From: Carposina sasakii
Taxonomy: Eukaryota > Arthropoda > Insecta > Lepidoptera > Carposinidae
Reading direction: 5' to 3'
NCBI GenBank assembly: GCA_014607495.2
Contig: CP053152.1
Span: 6,696,001 to 6,760,000, forward strand
DNA: 64,000 nt
The notes under the pieces were generated by a model that saw only the letters and a program-made list of their open reading frames with translations, made no database searches and was not told where the DNA came from. The position numbers and the translations under genes were made by a program. Numbering within the stretch: position 1 is the first letter of the stretch; the number at the start of each line of letters is the position of its first letter. Of the stretch, positions 45,229 through 55,468 are shown piece by piece.

Positions 45229-48200
45229 TCAAGTAAAGCGTACCGGCGGCTTGATAATCCGACCCGCACTAGAACGCTTTATGTGCTGACTGTCGCTGAT
45301 GGCGGGATTCATAGTATTAGTGCTTGCTGCGTGGTCGTCGTCTGCTATGATGTATGCTGGTTTTAGTCGGTCGATAGAGATGACGGCTTCACGATTTTGC
45401 AACTGGATTTTATAGAATTTGTCGGCTCTGTCCAATACTCGATATGGTCCATCGTAAGGCGGTTGCAATGGTTTCTTAACGGCGTCCACTCGAACAAACA
45501 CGAACTTGCATGAATGTAAGTCGGGGTGGATAAAGGTTGCGCGGCTGTTGCTATGCGGGGTTTGGTGCGCGACTGGCTTGAATTTGTTAATTGTTTGCCG
45601 CAGTTTTTCCACGTAGTCGTAGTCCAAATTTTCGTAGGTGTTGCTTGTAGTAGTAGTGAAAAAATCACCTGGAAGTCGCAAATTCCGTCCATAGGTGAGT
45701 TGCGCGGCGCTGACGTCGGTGTCGGTTCTCATAGCTGCGCGTAGGCCGAGGAGGATAGTTGGTAGTTCATCTACCCAGCTGGTGCTAGATTTCAGCCGGG
45801 CCATAAGTGCTGCCTTCATAGATCGGTGCCAACGTTCTACCAACCCGTTGCTTTGAGGGTGGTATGCAGTAGTTCTAATTTTTTCGGCGCCAACAAGCCG
45901 CGAGAGGGCGCTGAATATGCTGCTCTCAAATTGACGGCCTTGATCGGATGTGATTTTCTCTGGGCAGCCGAATCGCGCGATCCAGTTTTCATATATGGTT
46001 TTGGCAATAACTTCGGCGGTTATTTCGTAGACTGGGACGGCTTCCGGCCAACGAGTACCGCGGTCTATCATTGTCACGCAGTATCGATGGCCGTGCTGTG
46101 TGGTAGGCAGTGGTCCAACTATATCGACGTGTAGATGCGAGAATCGGTCGGCTGGTTGTGGGAATGCAGATATCGCACTAGCCGTGTGTCGCTGAATTTT
46201 CGCCCGCTGACACGCGATGCATGCTTTGGTCCATTTGCCGACGTCGATGTTCATTGATGGCCAGAAATATCGTTGCTGAATGAGCTTGCGCGTAGTTCGT
46301 ATTCCTGGGTGGCTAATACCGTGGACGGCGTTGAATGCGATGCGACGGTATGCTTCAGGTATGTACGGGCGTGCGTTTGATGTAGAACATTCGCAGTATA
46401 TATGTTTTTTCGCTGTGTCCAATTGTACTTTTTCCAGTAATAAATTTTCTTGTTTTGCCAACGTGTGTATAGCGCTGTCTCGCTCTTGCGCGTCTGCTAA
46501 CTGTTCATAATCGATTGTGGTGGGAAAGGAGATAACTTCTATCCTGGACAACGCGTCGGCCACGGTGTTGTGCTGCCCATTGATGTGACGAATATCGGTG
46601 GTAAATTCACTTATGAATAAAATCTGTCGAGCTCGGCGCGGTGTTTCGCTGTCGCTGCCAACTTTAGTAAAAGCGTATATGAGCGGCTTATGGTCTGTGT
46701 AGATAATTAGCTGTCTTCCTTCGAATATTTTTCTAAAATGTTTCATGGCCATGTATATTGCTAGTAGCTCTCGGTCGTAGGCGCTGTATTTTGCTTGTGC
46801 ATCGGATAACTTTTTTGAGAAGTATCCGAGTGGTTGCCACGCGCCATTCGCTCGTTGTTGTAAAACCGCGCCCGCACACGTGTTAGATGCGTCACACATG
46901 AGTGGGAGCGGGACGGAGTGATGCGGATGAGCCAGGAGGGCGGCGTCTTGAATGCTCTTTTTACAGTTTTCATAGGCTCTGTTTGCTTCTTCGGTCCATT
47001 TTATTTCTGTTTTATCTCGCTTTTTGCAGTTATGTAGATAGGCATGAAGAGGTGCTTGTATGGTGGCTGCTTGCGGTATATTTTCCCGGTAGTAATTAAT
47101 CATACCGAGAAAACGCCTGAGTTGTTCGATCGTCGTAGGCTTTGGATAATTCACTATTGCTGTGATTTTTTCTTCAGGCGCTTTGATGCCATGCTGAGAC
47201 ACCGCGTAGCCGAGAAATGTTAGTTGTTGACGACCAAAAATGCATTTTGAAGGATTGATTGTGATGCCGTAGTCTTCAAATCTTTTCAATACTTCTTGTA
47301 TGTGATTGCGGTGTTGTGTTTCGTTATCTGAAGCTATCAGAACGTCATCAATGAATGGAAATGCGTAGTCTAGACCTCGGAGCACTTCGTGAATGAACCT
47401 CTGGAAGGTTTGGCCGGCGTTACGAAGTCCTGGGCACATCCGTGGAAATTCGTACAGGCCGAAGGGAGTTATTATTGCTGTTTTTTCTATGTCTTGATCT
47501 GCTACAGCCACTTGTTGATATGCTCGGTTAAGGTCCAGAGTGGAGAATATTTTCTTCCCGGCGAGATGATAAGTAAAATCGCGTAGGCGCGGTACGGGAT
47601 AGCGGTCGGGTATAGTAACCGCGTTTAGCCTGCGATAGTCCCCACAGACGCGTAGGTCGCCGTTTTTCTTGGGGACTATGTGAAGTGGGCTAGCCCATGG
47701 ACTTTTACTTGGGCGACAAAGTCCTTGCTGCATCATGTTCTCGAATTCCTTTTTGACAGTATCTTGACGATGCGGTGGTATCGGTCGTGCTCGAGTGTAG
47801 ATTGGAGGGCCGGTGGTTTCAATACAGTGTGTAACGTGATGCTTAGGATTGAGCTTCATAGTAGATAAGCGCGTAGTCCCTGGGAATTGTTCTAGTATGT
47901 CGTGAAATGATTGTTTGCGATCGATGCTTCTGATAGTAGGTATGTTGGTAGTACAAGCGGGTGTGTTAATAGCTAGGCTTGTAACGTTGTCTATAAGTCT
48001 TCGGTTTTTCAGATCGACGATTAAATTGTGATGTTTGAGGAAGTCGGCTCCTAGAATTGGTTTGGTGACTGCGGCAACAATAAACTTCCACTTGAATGGG
48101 CGCCGCAGGTTGAAATCAAGCTCAATTGTTCTTTCTCCGTAGGTTGGTATTGTAGTATTATTAGCTGCATAAAGGTTAAATGGTAATGGTGTTGCCACTT

Positions 48201-48423
48201 CGCCTCTTTTCTTTGGTATGACCGATATATTTGCACCGGTGTCTACCAAAAATGTAAGCTTCGTTTTTCTATCGGTGACGAACAGGCGGTAAGATTTCTC
48301 TGTCAAGCTGGAATCCGCCTCAGCCAACGTGATTATTAATTTCCCGAATTCCTGGAATCGTTGAATGTACACGGGTGCGTACAGCGACGTGCATCTGCTC
48401 CGAATCGGCGATGGTAAAAGCAA
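45229..48423 (-). CDS. Gypsy pol polyprotein
   Basis: 1064 residues. The aspartic protease carries LTFLVDTGANISVIP near residue 60. The reverse transcriptase has YPVPRLRDFTYHLAGKKIFS, LDLNRAYQQVAV and the active site FIDDVLIAS (a Y-to-F variant of YxDD, common in this superfamily). The RNase H has PLMCDASNTCAGAVLQQ and YTDHKPLIYAF. The integrase zinc region (HPGIRTTRKLIQQRYFWPSM to CIACQRAK) and DDE core (HVDIVGPLP and TSDQGRQFES) follow, then a short C-terminus. It overlaps the end of gag by 88 bases in another frame, compatible with a -1 frameshift. The listed start lies within the gag overlap; the true product is presumably a gag-pol fusion. Confidence 0.92.
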   Translation of the reverse strand: MLLPSPIRSRCTSLYAPVYIQRFQEFGKLIITLAEADSSLTEKSYRLFVTDRKTKLTFLVDTGANISVIPKKRGEVATPLPFNLYAANNTTIPTYGERTIELDFNLRRPFKWKFIVAAVTKPILGADFLKHHNLIVDLKNRRLIDNVTSLAINTPACTTNIPTIRSIDRKQSFHDILEQFPGTTRLSTMKLNPKHHVTHCIETTGPPIYTRARPIPPHRQDTVKKEFENMMQQGLCRPSKSPWASPLHIVPKKNGDLRVCGDYRRLNAVTIPDRYPVPRLRDFTYHLAGKKIFSTLDLNRAYQQVAVADQDIEKTAIITPFGLYEFPRMCPGLRNAGQTFQRFIHEVLRGLDYAFPFIDDVLIASDNETQHRNHIQEVLKRFEDYGITINPSKCIFGRQQLTFLGYAVSQHGIKAPEEKITAIVNYPKPTTIEQLRRFLGMINYYRENIPQAATIQAPLHAYLHNCKKRDKTEIKWTEEANRAYENCKKSIQDAALLAHPHHSVPLPLMCDASNTCAGAVLQQRANGAWQPLGYFSKKLSDAQAKYSAYDRELLAIYMAMKHFRKIFEGRQLIIYTDHKPLIYAFTKVGSDSETPRRARQILFISEFTTDIRHINGQHNTVADALSRIEVISFPTTIDYEQLADAQERDSAIHTLAKQENLLLEKVQLDTAKKHIYCECSTSNARPYIPEAYRRIAFNAVHGISHPGIRTTRKLIQQRYFWPSMNIDVGKWTKACIACQRAKIQRHTASAISAFPQPADRFSHLHVDIVGPLPTTQHGHRYCVTMIDRGTRWPEAVPVYEITAEVIAKTIYENWIARFGCPEKITSDQGRQFESSIFSALSRLVGAEKIRTTAYHPQSNGLVERWHRSMKAALMARLKSSTSWVDELPTILLGLRAAMRTDTDVSAAQLTYGRNLRLPGDFFTTTTSNTYENLDYDYVEKLRQTINKFKPVAHQTPHSNSRATFIHPDLHSCKFVFVRVDAVKKPLQPPYDGPYRVLDRADKFYKIQLQNREAVISIDRLKPAYIIADDDHAASTNTMNPAISDSQHIKRSSAGRIIKPPVRFT

Positions 48424-49205
48424 TACGGCGAAGGAGTAGCGCTGCGGGAGCGTGGCGGTCTGTCGGCACCGTAGCGATTATTGTAGTAGCGCGGTACTCG
48501 GCGTGAAGGATAGCAATGATTTTCATTTTTCAGGGCTGCGACTTCTAGTGATAATTTTCTTATTTCTTCGACTAGATGGTGTGTATCGACGTGCTGCGAC
48601 GTCGAGGGTGTCGGCGTGGCTGGCGTGGCACGTACGGCGGCGACTTCGACACTTTGTTCTAGCATTTTGTCTGCGATTAATGCGAGTTCGTCGAGTGCGA
48701 CGTGCTTGCTGACGCTGTCACTGACGACAAGGACAGAGCGGACATGTGGTGGTAGGTGATTCATCCACATAAGCCGAAGAGTTGAGTCGGGCACCTTCTC
48801 CATTGCTAGGTTTCGCATGCGCCGTAATAATTGTGTGGGTCGCTGGTCGCCAAGTTCCATTTCGGAGAGTAGCTTTTGAAACTGCCGTCCTTCGCTTTCT
48901 TCATATACAGAAATCAAGCGTTCCTTCAGGGCTAAGTATTGGTTCGACTTCGGTGGGTTGTACAGCAGATCACAAATTTGTTCAACGTCGCATTTTTCTA
49001 ATCGCGCTATAACCATTTGGGCTAGTTGTGTTTGGCTTTTCTTCAATTCATGTGTAGCTGCTTCAAATGTATAAAACCATAATTTGGGACGATCGCGCCA
49101 AAATGGAGGGATGCGCAGTGATAGAGAGATTCCGCCGACTTCTAGTTCTTGTGATAGTGTTTCTTGAGATGCCACTGTTGCTGCTTGTTGATCTTCCGAG
49201 TACAT
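48336..49205 (-). CDS. Gypsy gag protein
   Basis: 289 residues. It contains LRIPPFWRDRPKLWFYTFEA and LGDQRPTQLLRRMRNLA, the conserved gag region of CsRn1/Kabuki-like elements. A C-terminal finger CFYHRRFGADARRCTHPC has the CHCC pattern described for that clade rather than the usual CCHC. The ATG lies 18 bases inside the primer-binding site. It forms the capsid-like particle and leads into pol by overlap. Confidence 0.88.
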   Translation of the reverse strand: MYSEDQQAATVASQETLSQELEVGGISLSLRIPPFWRDRPKLWFYTFEAATHELKKSQTQLAQMVIARLEKCDVEQICDLLYNPPKSNQYLALKERLISVYEESEGRQFQKLLSEMELGDQRPTQLLRRMRNLAMEKVPDSTLRLMWMNHLPPHVRSVLVVSDSVSKHVALDELALIADKMLEQSVEVAAVRATPATPTPSTSQHVDTHHLVEEIRKLSLEVAALKNENHCYPSRRVPRYYNNRYGADRPPRSRSATPSPYCFYHRRFGADARRCTHPCTFNDSRNSGN

Positions 49206-49236
49206 CTTGCTTGTGTTGTTCTGTCGGGGTCACCAC

Positions 49237-49487
49237 TTTAGGCTATGCCTAGTTGATAATAAATAATACTCAGATGAAGGTTGAATCGGGAATGAGATTT
49301 ATTTGTAAATGACACATATTTATACTTAAGCTTAATTCTACACTAACATACAGAGAGTGCGCAGCTAGTTGAGAGCGAGCGAGAGAGACAGTATTTCTGT
49401 CTCACGACTATAAAATAAAATATCGCGCAACGCGGTCGTTCGGCTCAGTCTGTGTCGAGACATGCAGCTCTGCAGATCGACGCTACA
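49237..49487 (-). repeat. 5' LTR of the Gypsy element
   Basis: 251 bp, TGTAGCG... on the - strand, with a TATAAATATG stretch and an AATAAA signal inside. Flanked on the right by the duplication ACAT. Confidence 0.93.
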
Positions 49488-49491
49488 ACAT

Positions 49492-49663
49492 CAAGTATGT
49501 CTAAACTACGTGTGCCTTTATGAGAAAAAGGTAATCTGGCTGATTTTCCTTCACAACATACAACACAGGTGTTCATGTTTATGTCATTTTCATTTTTATA
49601 ATCAACATCTTCTACCGCACCTTCTTTCATAATCTTCAAATCTTTACTATTTATATGTGCCAT
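49492..49663 (-). pseudogene. Copia GAG-pre-integrase fragment
   Basis: It reads NSKDLKIM, CVVCCEGKSARLPF and RSLDILDV, the zinc-binding segment in front of Copia integrase. It is cut on the left by the Gypsy element and on the right by the hAT MITE; the frame matches 39397 and 50113 once these are discounted. Confidence 0.85.
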
Positions 49664-49666
49664 ACG

Positions 49667-50105
49667 TAGGGTTGCACCCGTACTTTATAATAAAGTATTG
49701 TACGTTATTTCAGGTAATTGTACTCTATACTTTATGAGAAAAAAAAAGTACGTGAAAATACTTTATTTCGTATGATTTGATTTCTTTGGGATTTTGAAAA
49801 GTTTAGTCTTAAGTAGGGCTGCCATCCGCCCGGGTTTCCCCGGATTAGTCCTAGTTTGGAGGGCGTCCGTGGATTTTTATGCCACGGGAAAATCTGATTA
49901 ACTTGATAGAATGGAATGTTTTTCAATAAATAACGCCATTTCATAGTAAAAAATAAAAAAAAACACTCGAATAGCGAATATGTTTCTAAATATAATAATA
50001 AAGAAAAGTAAATTATAAGTACTTTATTTTGATGCTATGTACTTTTTTTTCTTACCTATAACAGCCAATGTACTTTAAATGCAAAAAGAAAAGGTGGCAA
50101 CCCTA
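49667..50105. mobile_element. hAT-type MITE, 439 bp, inside Copia
   Basis: The ends are TAGGGTTGCACCC and GGTGGCAACCCTA. The 8-bp duplication GCCATACG flanks it exactly (49659-49666 and 50106-50113). The interior is AT-rich with repeated GTACTTTATTT-like words near both ends and no transposase. The TAGGGTT ends resemble those of the MITE at 23117, so both may use the same transposase. Confidence 0.92.
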
Positions 50106-50113
50106 GCCATACG

Positions 50114-50641
50114 CCTGTGCCATGTTCTATCACTCACTACTCCAGCGCTTACCGACATGCATTCTGCATTTGTATCTAGCTTGTCTAACTTGTATGTTCC
50201 ATTCTCTAATTTGGCCGTAGCAACAAGCACGTTCTTTTGGTTGTAAATACAACATATATTATGCTTAAAGATTACGTTATTGCCATTACTAATTAGCTGA
50301 CTTACAGATAGTAAATTGGTCGCTAGTGAGGGCACATATAACACATTCTTCACAACAATATCATACTCTGTTTCTGCACATCTAGTTTTAATTTCCACAT
50401 CGCCGCAACTTTCTACAGAAACTTTATGGTTGTTAGCTACTATAATGCTCTTAATTTCAGGGTTATTCGATAGATTCGTCATCCAATCTTTGTTTGTCGA
50501 CATATGATAACTTGCACCCGAATCTACATACCAATCACGTTTACTGAATAATCCATTTAAGAATACTGCATTAAAGGCATTTGTTTGCCTGTTTTTCGGC
50601 ATTAATTCCGTTTTGGGCCCATAACCTATTAAATGAAACAC
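50114..50641 (-). pseudogene. Copia protease and pre-integrase fragment
   Basis: It contains RDWYVDSGASYHMSTNK (the Copia aspartic protease motif D-S-G-A) and VLYVPSLATNLLSVSQL. It ends at WHRRM where the hAT MITE enters. No zinc knuckle or gag precedes it; the primer-binding site is only about 40 bases upstream, so gag was lost by internal deletion. Confidence 0.88.
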
Positions 50642-50879
50642 GTTGGGTCATCAGCACAGACTAAACTAGAGTCTATATTTCATAGAGTATCAGCAATACT
50701 ATAGATAAAACATACGTTTCGTTACACACATTTCAACAGTAATAAACCAATCACACACTAAAAATATTTATCAAGAAAAATAACTCTAATGCTATTTAAA
50801 TAAAGTATAAAATTGTAAGAATTAATACTCGACTTGTTACTTTTGTTTCGCGCTTACCTTATCACTGCCGCTAGGAACA
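50627..50879 (-). repeat. probable 5' LTR of the Copia element
   Basis: On the - strand it begins TGTTCCTAGCGGC and runs to ATTTAATA just before the primer-binding site. Without a second LTR the borders are tentative. Confidence 0.4.
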
Positions 50880-51035
50880 TAGGAATAATGGAGTCGCAAT
50901 CGCATATAAATATTTTTTATACACCGTGAAATTTTAGTAATTTTATTTCCATATTTAGACCAGGAAATTGAACAAATTTATGGAATGAGCCTACGAAATA
51001 ACACAAAATTCTTAGGTTTAAAAAATATATATATA

Positions 51036-54000
51036 TACAGGGTGTAACAGAAAGGGTATGTTAAGCGAAAAGCTATGTAAATAGCCTACTATAGAGAACC
51101 TATTTCCAAAATTTGAGACTCGAAATCACATTTTTATTTTTCAAGATTGTATGAAAATTCCTGAGATATTTAAAAAATCTCCATACTATCGGGAAAAACA
51201 AACATGTGATTTCGGGTCTCAAATTTTGTGGGTAGGTTCTCTACAATATATATAAACTATAATATAATATATTTACATAGCTTTTCGCTTAACATACGGG
51301 TGAATTTCCCAGGTACGTTTTTAGCGCGGCGTGAATGAAAGTCGTAGTGGAAAGTGCAAAATGCACATTTATTAATTTTTTTTCATTAAGTTCAGACAGT
51401 GGTCTAAACTAACGTTTAAAACTTAAGACCAAAATCTATTTGTTTACGCATTAAAAAATTATCAAAGGCTCTAAATCTAATTGCGGTGCTATGTCCCCAC
51501 TTCATTTGCAAAAATAAATTTGGCTATTTAAATTTTCGGGTGAAGTAATTTAACAGAATACATACATATTTTCAAAATACATTAAATGACACTATTATTT
51601 ACACCATGAGCAGTAATTTAACTTAACCCGGTAGTACCTGTAACAGCTTTTTAAAAATGTCCCGCGGAAAAAGGTCAATAACGCTGGCGCATTTTGAACA
51701 TTACACTATTTCATCATAATGAATGAGATAGATGCTAAGCTATCTTTCGCCGCACTGCTCTGTCAAGCCATCGTATACCAAGTACAAGGATGTTTGATAC
51801 ACTGAACAGTTTTCCCGCCAAAAACGTAAGTATAACCTGCGGTGGCGCAGGAATACAAATTTATCATATAACGGTGTCATGTGTATTTAAAAAACTAAAA
51901 GGCTGTTTAAAAAGAAATTTTACAGATAATTAAAGATTAGATGTATCGACGTAATTGCAAATGAATTATTACAATTAAAATAATAGTGTCCGTTATAATT
52001 TGAAATTTGTTACTTAATTCTAAGTACGGTGTCGCAACTCCAGTGGCTCCGATGGCAAAAAAGAGGGCCACCGTAATTTAATAATGTCACCATTATTGAT
52101 ATTTTGTCTTTTTGTATACAGGATGACTGGAAAACGGGTATTATTTCTATTGAGATGTAAAAGTACAGCCCATTTTCTACCTTCATGGGTAGGAAGACCC
52201 ATAAAAAAATTACGGCTTCAGGGTTATACCCCATTTTGTAATGTTTTTAAAATCCAAAATGGAAATGCATAAAAATCTAAAATGCGTGTATATTTCAGTA
52301 ATTCAACTAGATAAATAAATAATCACTGGAGACAAAACAACAGACATCAACTTGGCATTGTCAAAGTACAATTACCAAAAGATTTATAATTTTTTTTCCT
52401 GATTCTTTCCTATTCATTCAAAATAATGATTTCACGTAATTCGCACACTTAATTAAACTAAATTCAAAAGGTATAATTATGAAAAAGCTTACCAACAGCT
52501 GACTAATAAGAATTTTAAAAGTGCTATCCTATGGCGCGACAACGCTATCCAAAGGCCTTTTCATGATGCAGTTCAACTCGAATCGAGGTCATACCGCCAC
52601 CTCCATCTCGTCTTACTCCTACCCCAGGCAGCCGCTCTGTAGCATCCAGCCAGTTGCACTGTTCGTCTATCTTTCGGTGTCTAAACGACTAACATGGTCC
52701 GCACTTTTACTTTCCAGTTCCTTTTTGGTAGGCGATTAGTATACCTAATGGTGTTCCTGATGTAGTCTGAGCACTGTAGGTCAATCGATAGACAGCATAA
52801 GTACACATATCGACAAGTAGACGTTATAAGATCATAGGAAGGGAACCGTTCCTAAATGAACTAAGTTCTTCCAGGCACTTAAGATTCATCTCTCAATATT
52901 AATAGCTGACCAATAAGAATTTAATATTTTTCTGAGTCCTGACTGTTCTCAGAAAAAATGTCTATATATTGAATGTTCTACTGGCCTAGTAGGTGTACTC
53001 ATGCACATAATTATTATCTACTTTAATCCCACGTTTTGTGATATTGATTATGCCTTGGCCTTCAGTTCAACCTCAAGGAAACCACCCAAAATTGCTACTA
53101 TAAATGAACAGTTACGAATAAATCCGAGTAACTTTGCGATAAACCCGAGTAGCTTGAACAAGTACGGCTGATGATAACAGAAGAGTTCTAGATTCTACTT
53201 GCCTCAATATAACACTGCTATAGGCTGTAGCGCCACGGAATGTATTTTTCGAAACCTTTATTGGTCAGCTGCTGGTAAGCTTTCTCATAATAAGTTACAC
53301 CTTTTTGAGTAGCTTATTAAATAAGGAATTTAGTTTGATAAAGGGTACGCATGACGCAGTATATTATTTTGAAAGAGTAGGGGCTTAATTGGCAAAAACA
53401 TTTAACAAATTTTGCTCGATCATTCCATGTTGATAGATTTTGGGGAGGTCAAAGTATAAAATGTGATTCATTTCTTATATGCCATTCTACTCATCTAAAA
53501 GGTGATATATAAAAAATTGTCATATCTCCGACACTGTGAATTTCCGGATGGGGTGTTCCTTATATATAAAGGTAGCTAACGAGGTTCACTTTCACATGTG
53601 AAAAGAAATGATCCTTATTTCTGGTTTTCGAAGATTTTTACGTACATATAAATAAATACGGCTAGGTTCCTGAAATGGTGTAGTCAGAACTGCGAGATCT
53701 TAAAGGAGATACCATAACCACTACGTTTTATGCTAAGAAAAAACTCACTAGGAAGCATTTTAAAGTATGTAATAAAATATTTCCCTAACTGTTAACGTGT
53801 TCCTTAAATTTATTATCATAGTTTCTAAGCTATACTCGTAATCATGATGATAAACATTATTACCAACAAATAAACGAAAAATCTAAAGTTTTCAAGTTCT
53901 TAAAAATAAATAAATAGGTAATTCATATGATGTTCTCCTGTATTTATAATTCCGCTGGTTGTAATAAATTTCAGTGGTGAGATTAACAATTTCGGTGGTT

Positions 54001-54206
54001 TGATAATAATATCGGTGGCGATTGAAATTTTTAAATGCAGATATCTCAAGAAATAATACGTTTTTAAAAATGTGTACCATATGACTGATAGCTATTACTT
54101 CGAATACAAAAAAGTTATCGAAAGTGGATATAAAATTTCGCCAGCGTAATTAGTCAAAAATCGAGGTTGTTGAAATTCACCCATACCCTTTTTGTTACAT
54201 CCTGTA
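51036..54206. mobile_element. foldback MITE split by a 2.9-kb insertion
   Basis: 51036-51297 matches the MITE at 27989 (TACAGGGTGTAACAGAAAGG to CGCTTAACATAC). Its last 20 bases (CCCTTTTTGTTACATCCTGTA) are found at 54186-54206. The inserted DNA (51298-54182) is listed separately. Confidence 0.88.
51298..54182. mobile_element. 2.9-kb element without genes, ATAC duplication
   Basis: The ends are GGGTGAATTT and AAATTCACCC, 10-bp inverted repeats. ATAC flanks both sides (51294-51297 and 54183-54186). Inside, about 52466-52560 and 53205-53305 are inverted, diverged copies of each other (AAGCTTACCAACAGCTGACTA against AAGCTTACCAGCAGCTGACCA). No reading frame with recognisable domains was seen, so this is a non-autonomous element whose class is unknown; 4-bp duplications occur in several superfamilies. 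Confidence 0.75.
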
Positions 54207-54782
54207 TACTTATGCATAAAAATATTAAGCTTTTTACAAGCTTTTATTTAGTCTGACATTTCCCGTTGTCTGTAATCAAATCGTGCAAGTTAAATTTGAT
54301 CCAGTTCCTGGCTTCCGATTGAGCTGAAATTTTGCATGCATGTACTATAAATCGGATGTCAAAACAATGACGTCTCCACATCTTTCCATACCAACCTTGT
54401 TCTATCTATGTAAGTTCGGTGTCGTTTTCACTTACACGAAGCGCACCGGTGTGCGAAAGGAATAGTTGCGAAGTAAGAAGTATTTGTAATTGATATAAAA
54501 TATTCAGTAATCAGGAAAAAAGACATATTTCCATGAACAAATTATTATCAATATTGATTACAAAACAGTACTTACTGAAAATATAACATCCATCTTTTTT
54601 TTTCATTTTTAATATGTAGTTTTTATAGTTTTTCACGGCATACATTGGTATCGCGAGACGATTGAACGCTAGCGAGGCTTATTGTGACTGACGCTAAAAG
54701 AGTGCCAACTTTTGATTTATGCCTTCTTTTGGCGGTGCCACTTTTCGTGCGTATATTGTGTATCTACTATATATTTGATCGA
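54207..54782. other. non-coding DNA, nothing recognised
   Basis: No gene. One spot, 54425-54460, contains TTTTCACTTACACGAAGCGC. Confidence 0.4.
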
Positions 54783-55081
54783 AGGAAAATCAAAATTAAT
54801 TTGTAGATGGCTTGCATGTGTCCGTAAAGTGATGTTTACTGGTAGATAAGTTATGTTTTGTTTACTTGTTATGTGAATCCATAATGGTTTTATATGCAGG
54901 TAAGCTGAGTAAAACTTAGTCGGATTACGATCTCTTCATGGGCTCATGTAAGGTACATTGTGCTGAGGGATTCAGGTTTGTTTGCCGAGATTTGGCTTAT
55001 GTATAGCTATCGGGATGAAAAATAACGTTTCCAATAATGTAATTTCAAAAAGAGATGGTAAAATTCGTCACCCGAGTAATT

Positions 55082-55153
55082 GACCCGGTGGCTCAGTGGT
55101 AAGAGCGCTGGCACGGAATGCAGAGGTCGTGGGTTCGATTCCCACCCGGGTGA
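55082..55153 (+). ncRNA. tRNA-like sequence, copy 1
   Basis: 72 bases with a Pol III A box (TGGCTCAGTGG) and B box (GGTTCGATTCC). The D arm (GCTC/GAGC), T arm (GTGGG/CCCAC) and six acceptor pairs form, but the first acceptor pair is G:G and the anticodon arm does not fold into 5 bp with a 7-base loop, so it is probably not a working tRNA. No anticodon is assigned. Confidence 0.7.
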
Positions 55154-55396
55154 GGAATTTTTTCCATTTCTCTATTAATAATTTTATAATATATAATATC
55201 TTGACTAAGATAAAAACACTTCTCCATAACATAATCCGTTAGGATATGGTTGATCGTTTCATCATTAAAACATTATGCTGAGGGATTCAGCTTTGTTTGC
55301 CGAGATTTGGCTTATGTATAGCTATCGGGATGAAAAATAACGTTTCCAATAATGTAATTTCAAAAAGAGATGGTAAAATTCGTTATCCGAGTAAGT

Positions 55397-55468
55397 GACC
55401 CGGTGGCTCAGTGGTAAGAGCGCTGGCACGGAATGCAGAGGTCGTGGGTTCGATTCCCATCCGGGTGA
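55397..55468 (+). ncRNA. tRNA-like sequence, copy 2
   Basis: Same as copy 1 except that the T-arm ends CCCAT. A and B boxes are intact, so it could be transcribed by Pol III. Confidence 0.7.

Larger units (their letters stand above)
39400..49487 (-). mobile_element. Ty3/Gypsy LTR retrotransposon (CsRn1/Kabuki-like)
   Basis: It reads leftward. The 5' LTR is 49237-49487. The 3' LTR is 39400-39463 plus 45032-45218, split by a LINE. Both are 251 bp and differ, as far as I could compare, at one base (45056 region: TATACATAAG against TATACTTAAG). The target duplication is ACAT (39396-39399 and 49488-49491). A primer-binding site TGGTGACCCCGAC (49223-49235, - strand) is the tRNA-Trp type known from CsRn1-clade elements, and the polypurine tract AAGGGGAGCCC precedes the 3' LTR. 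gag and pol overlap in different frames. Both frames are open, so apart from the split 3' LTR this is a young, potentially functional copy. Confidence 0.92.
38102..50879 (-). mobile_element. Copia-type LTR retrotransposon, broken and multiply invaded
   Basis: It reads leftward. A probable 5' LTR at 50627-50879 is followed by GGTTATGGGCCC (50615-50626), complementary to the anticodon region of initiator Met tRNA, the known Copia primer. Almost directly afterwards comes the protease (50560 down), so gag is deleted. GAG-pre-integrase, integrase and the start of reverse transcriptase follow; the frame is lost at about 38160 and no 3' LTR is seen. Two insertions split it: a hAT-type MITE (49667-50105, duplication GCCATACG) and a Gypsy element (39400-49487, duplication ACAT). 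Removing both restores continuous Copia coding, which shows they are true insertions. Confidence 0.85.

Noticed and set aside
55082..55468. Two functional tRNA genes
   Set aside because: The anticodon arm does not fold properly and both lie in a duplicated dispersed element with a target duplication.
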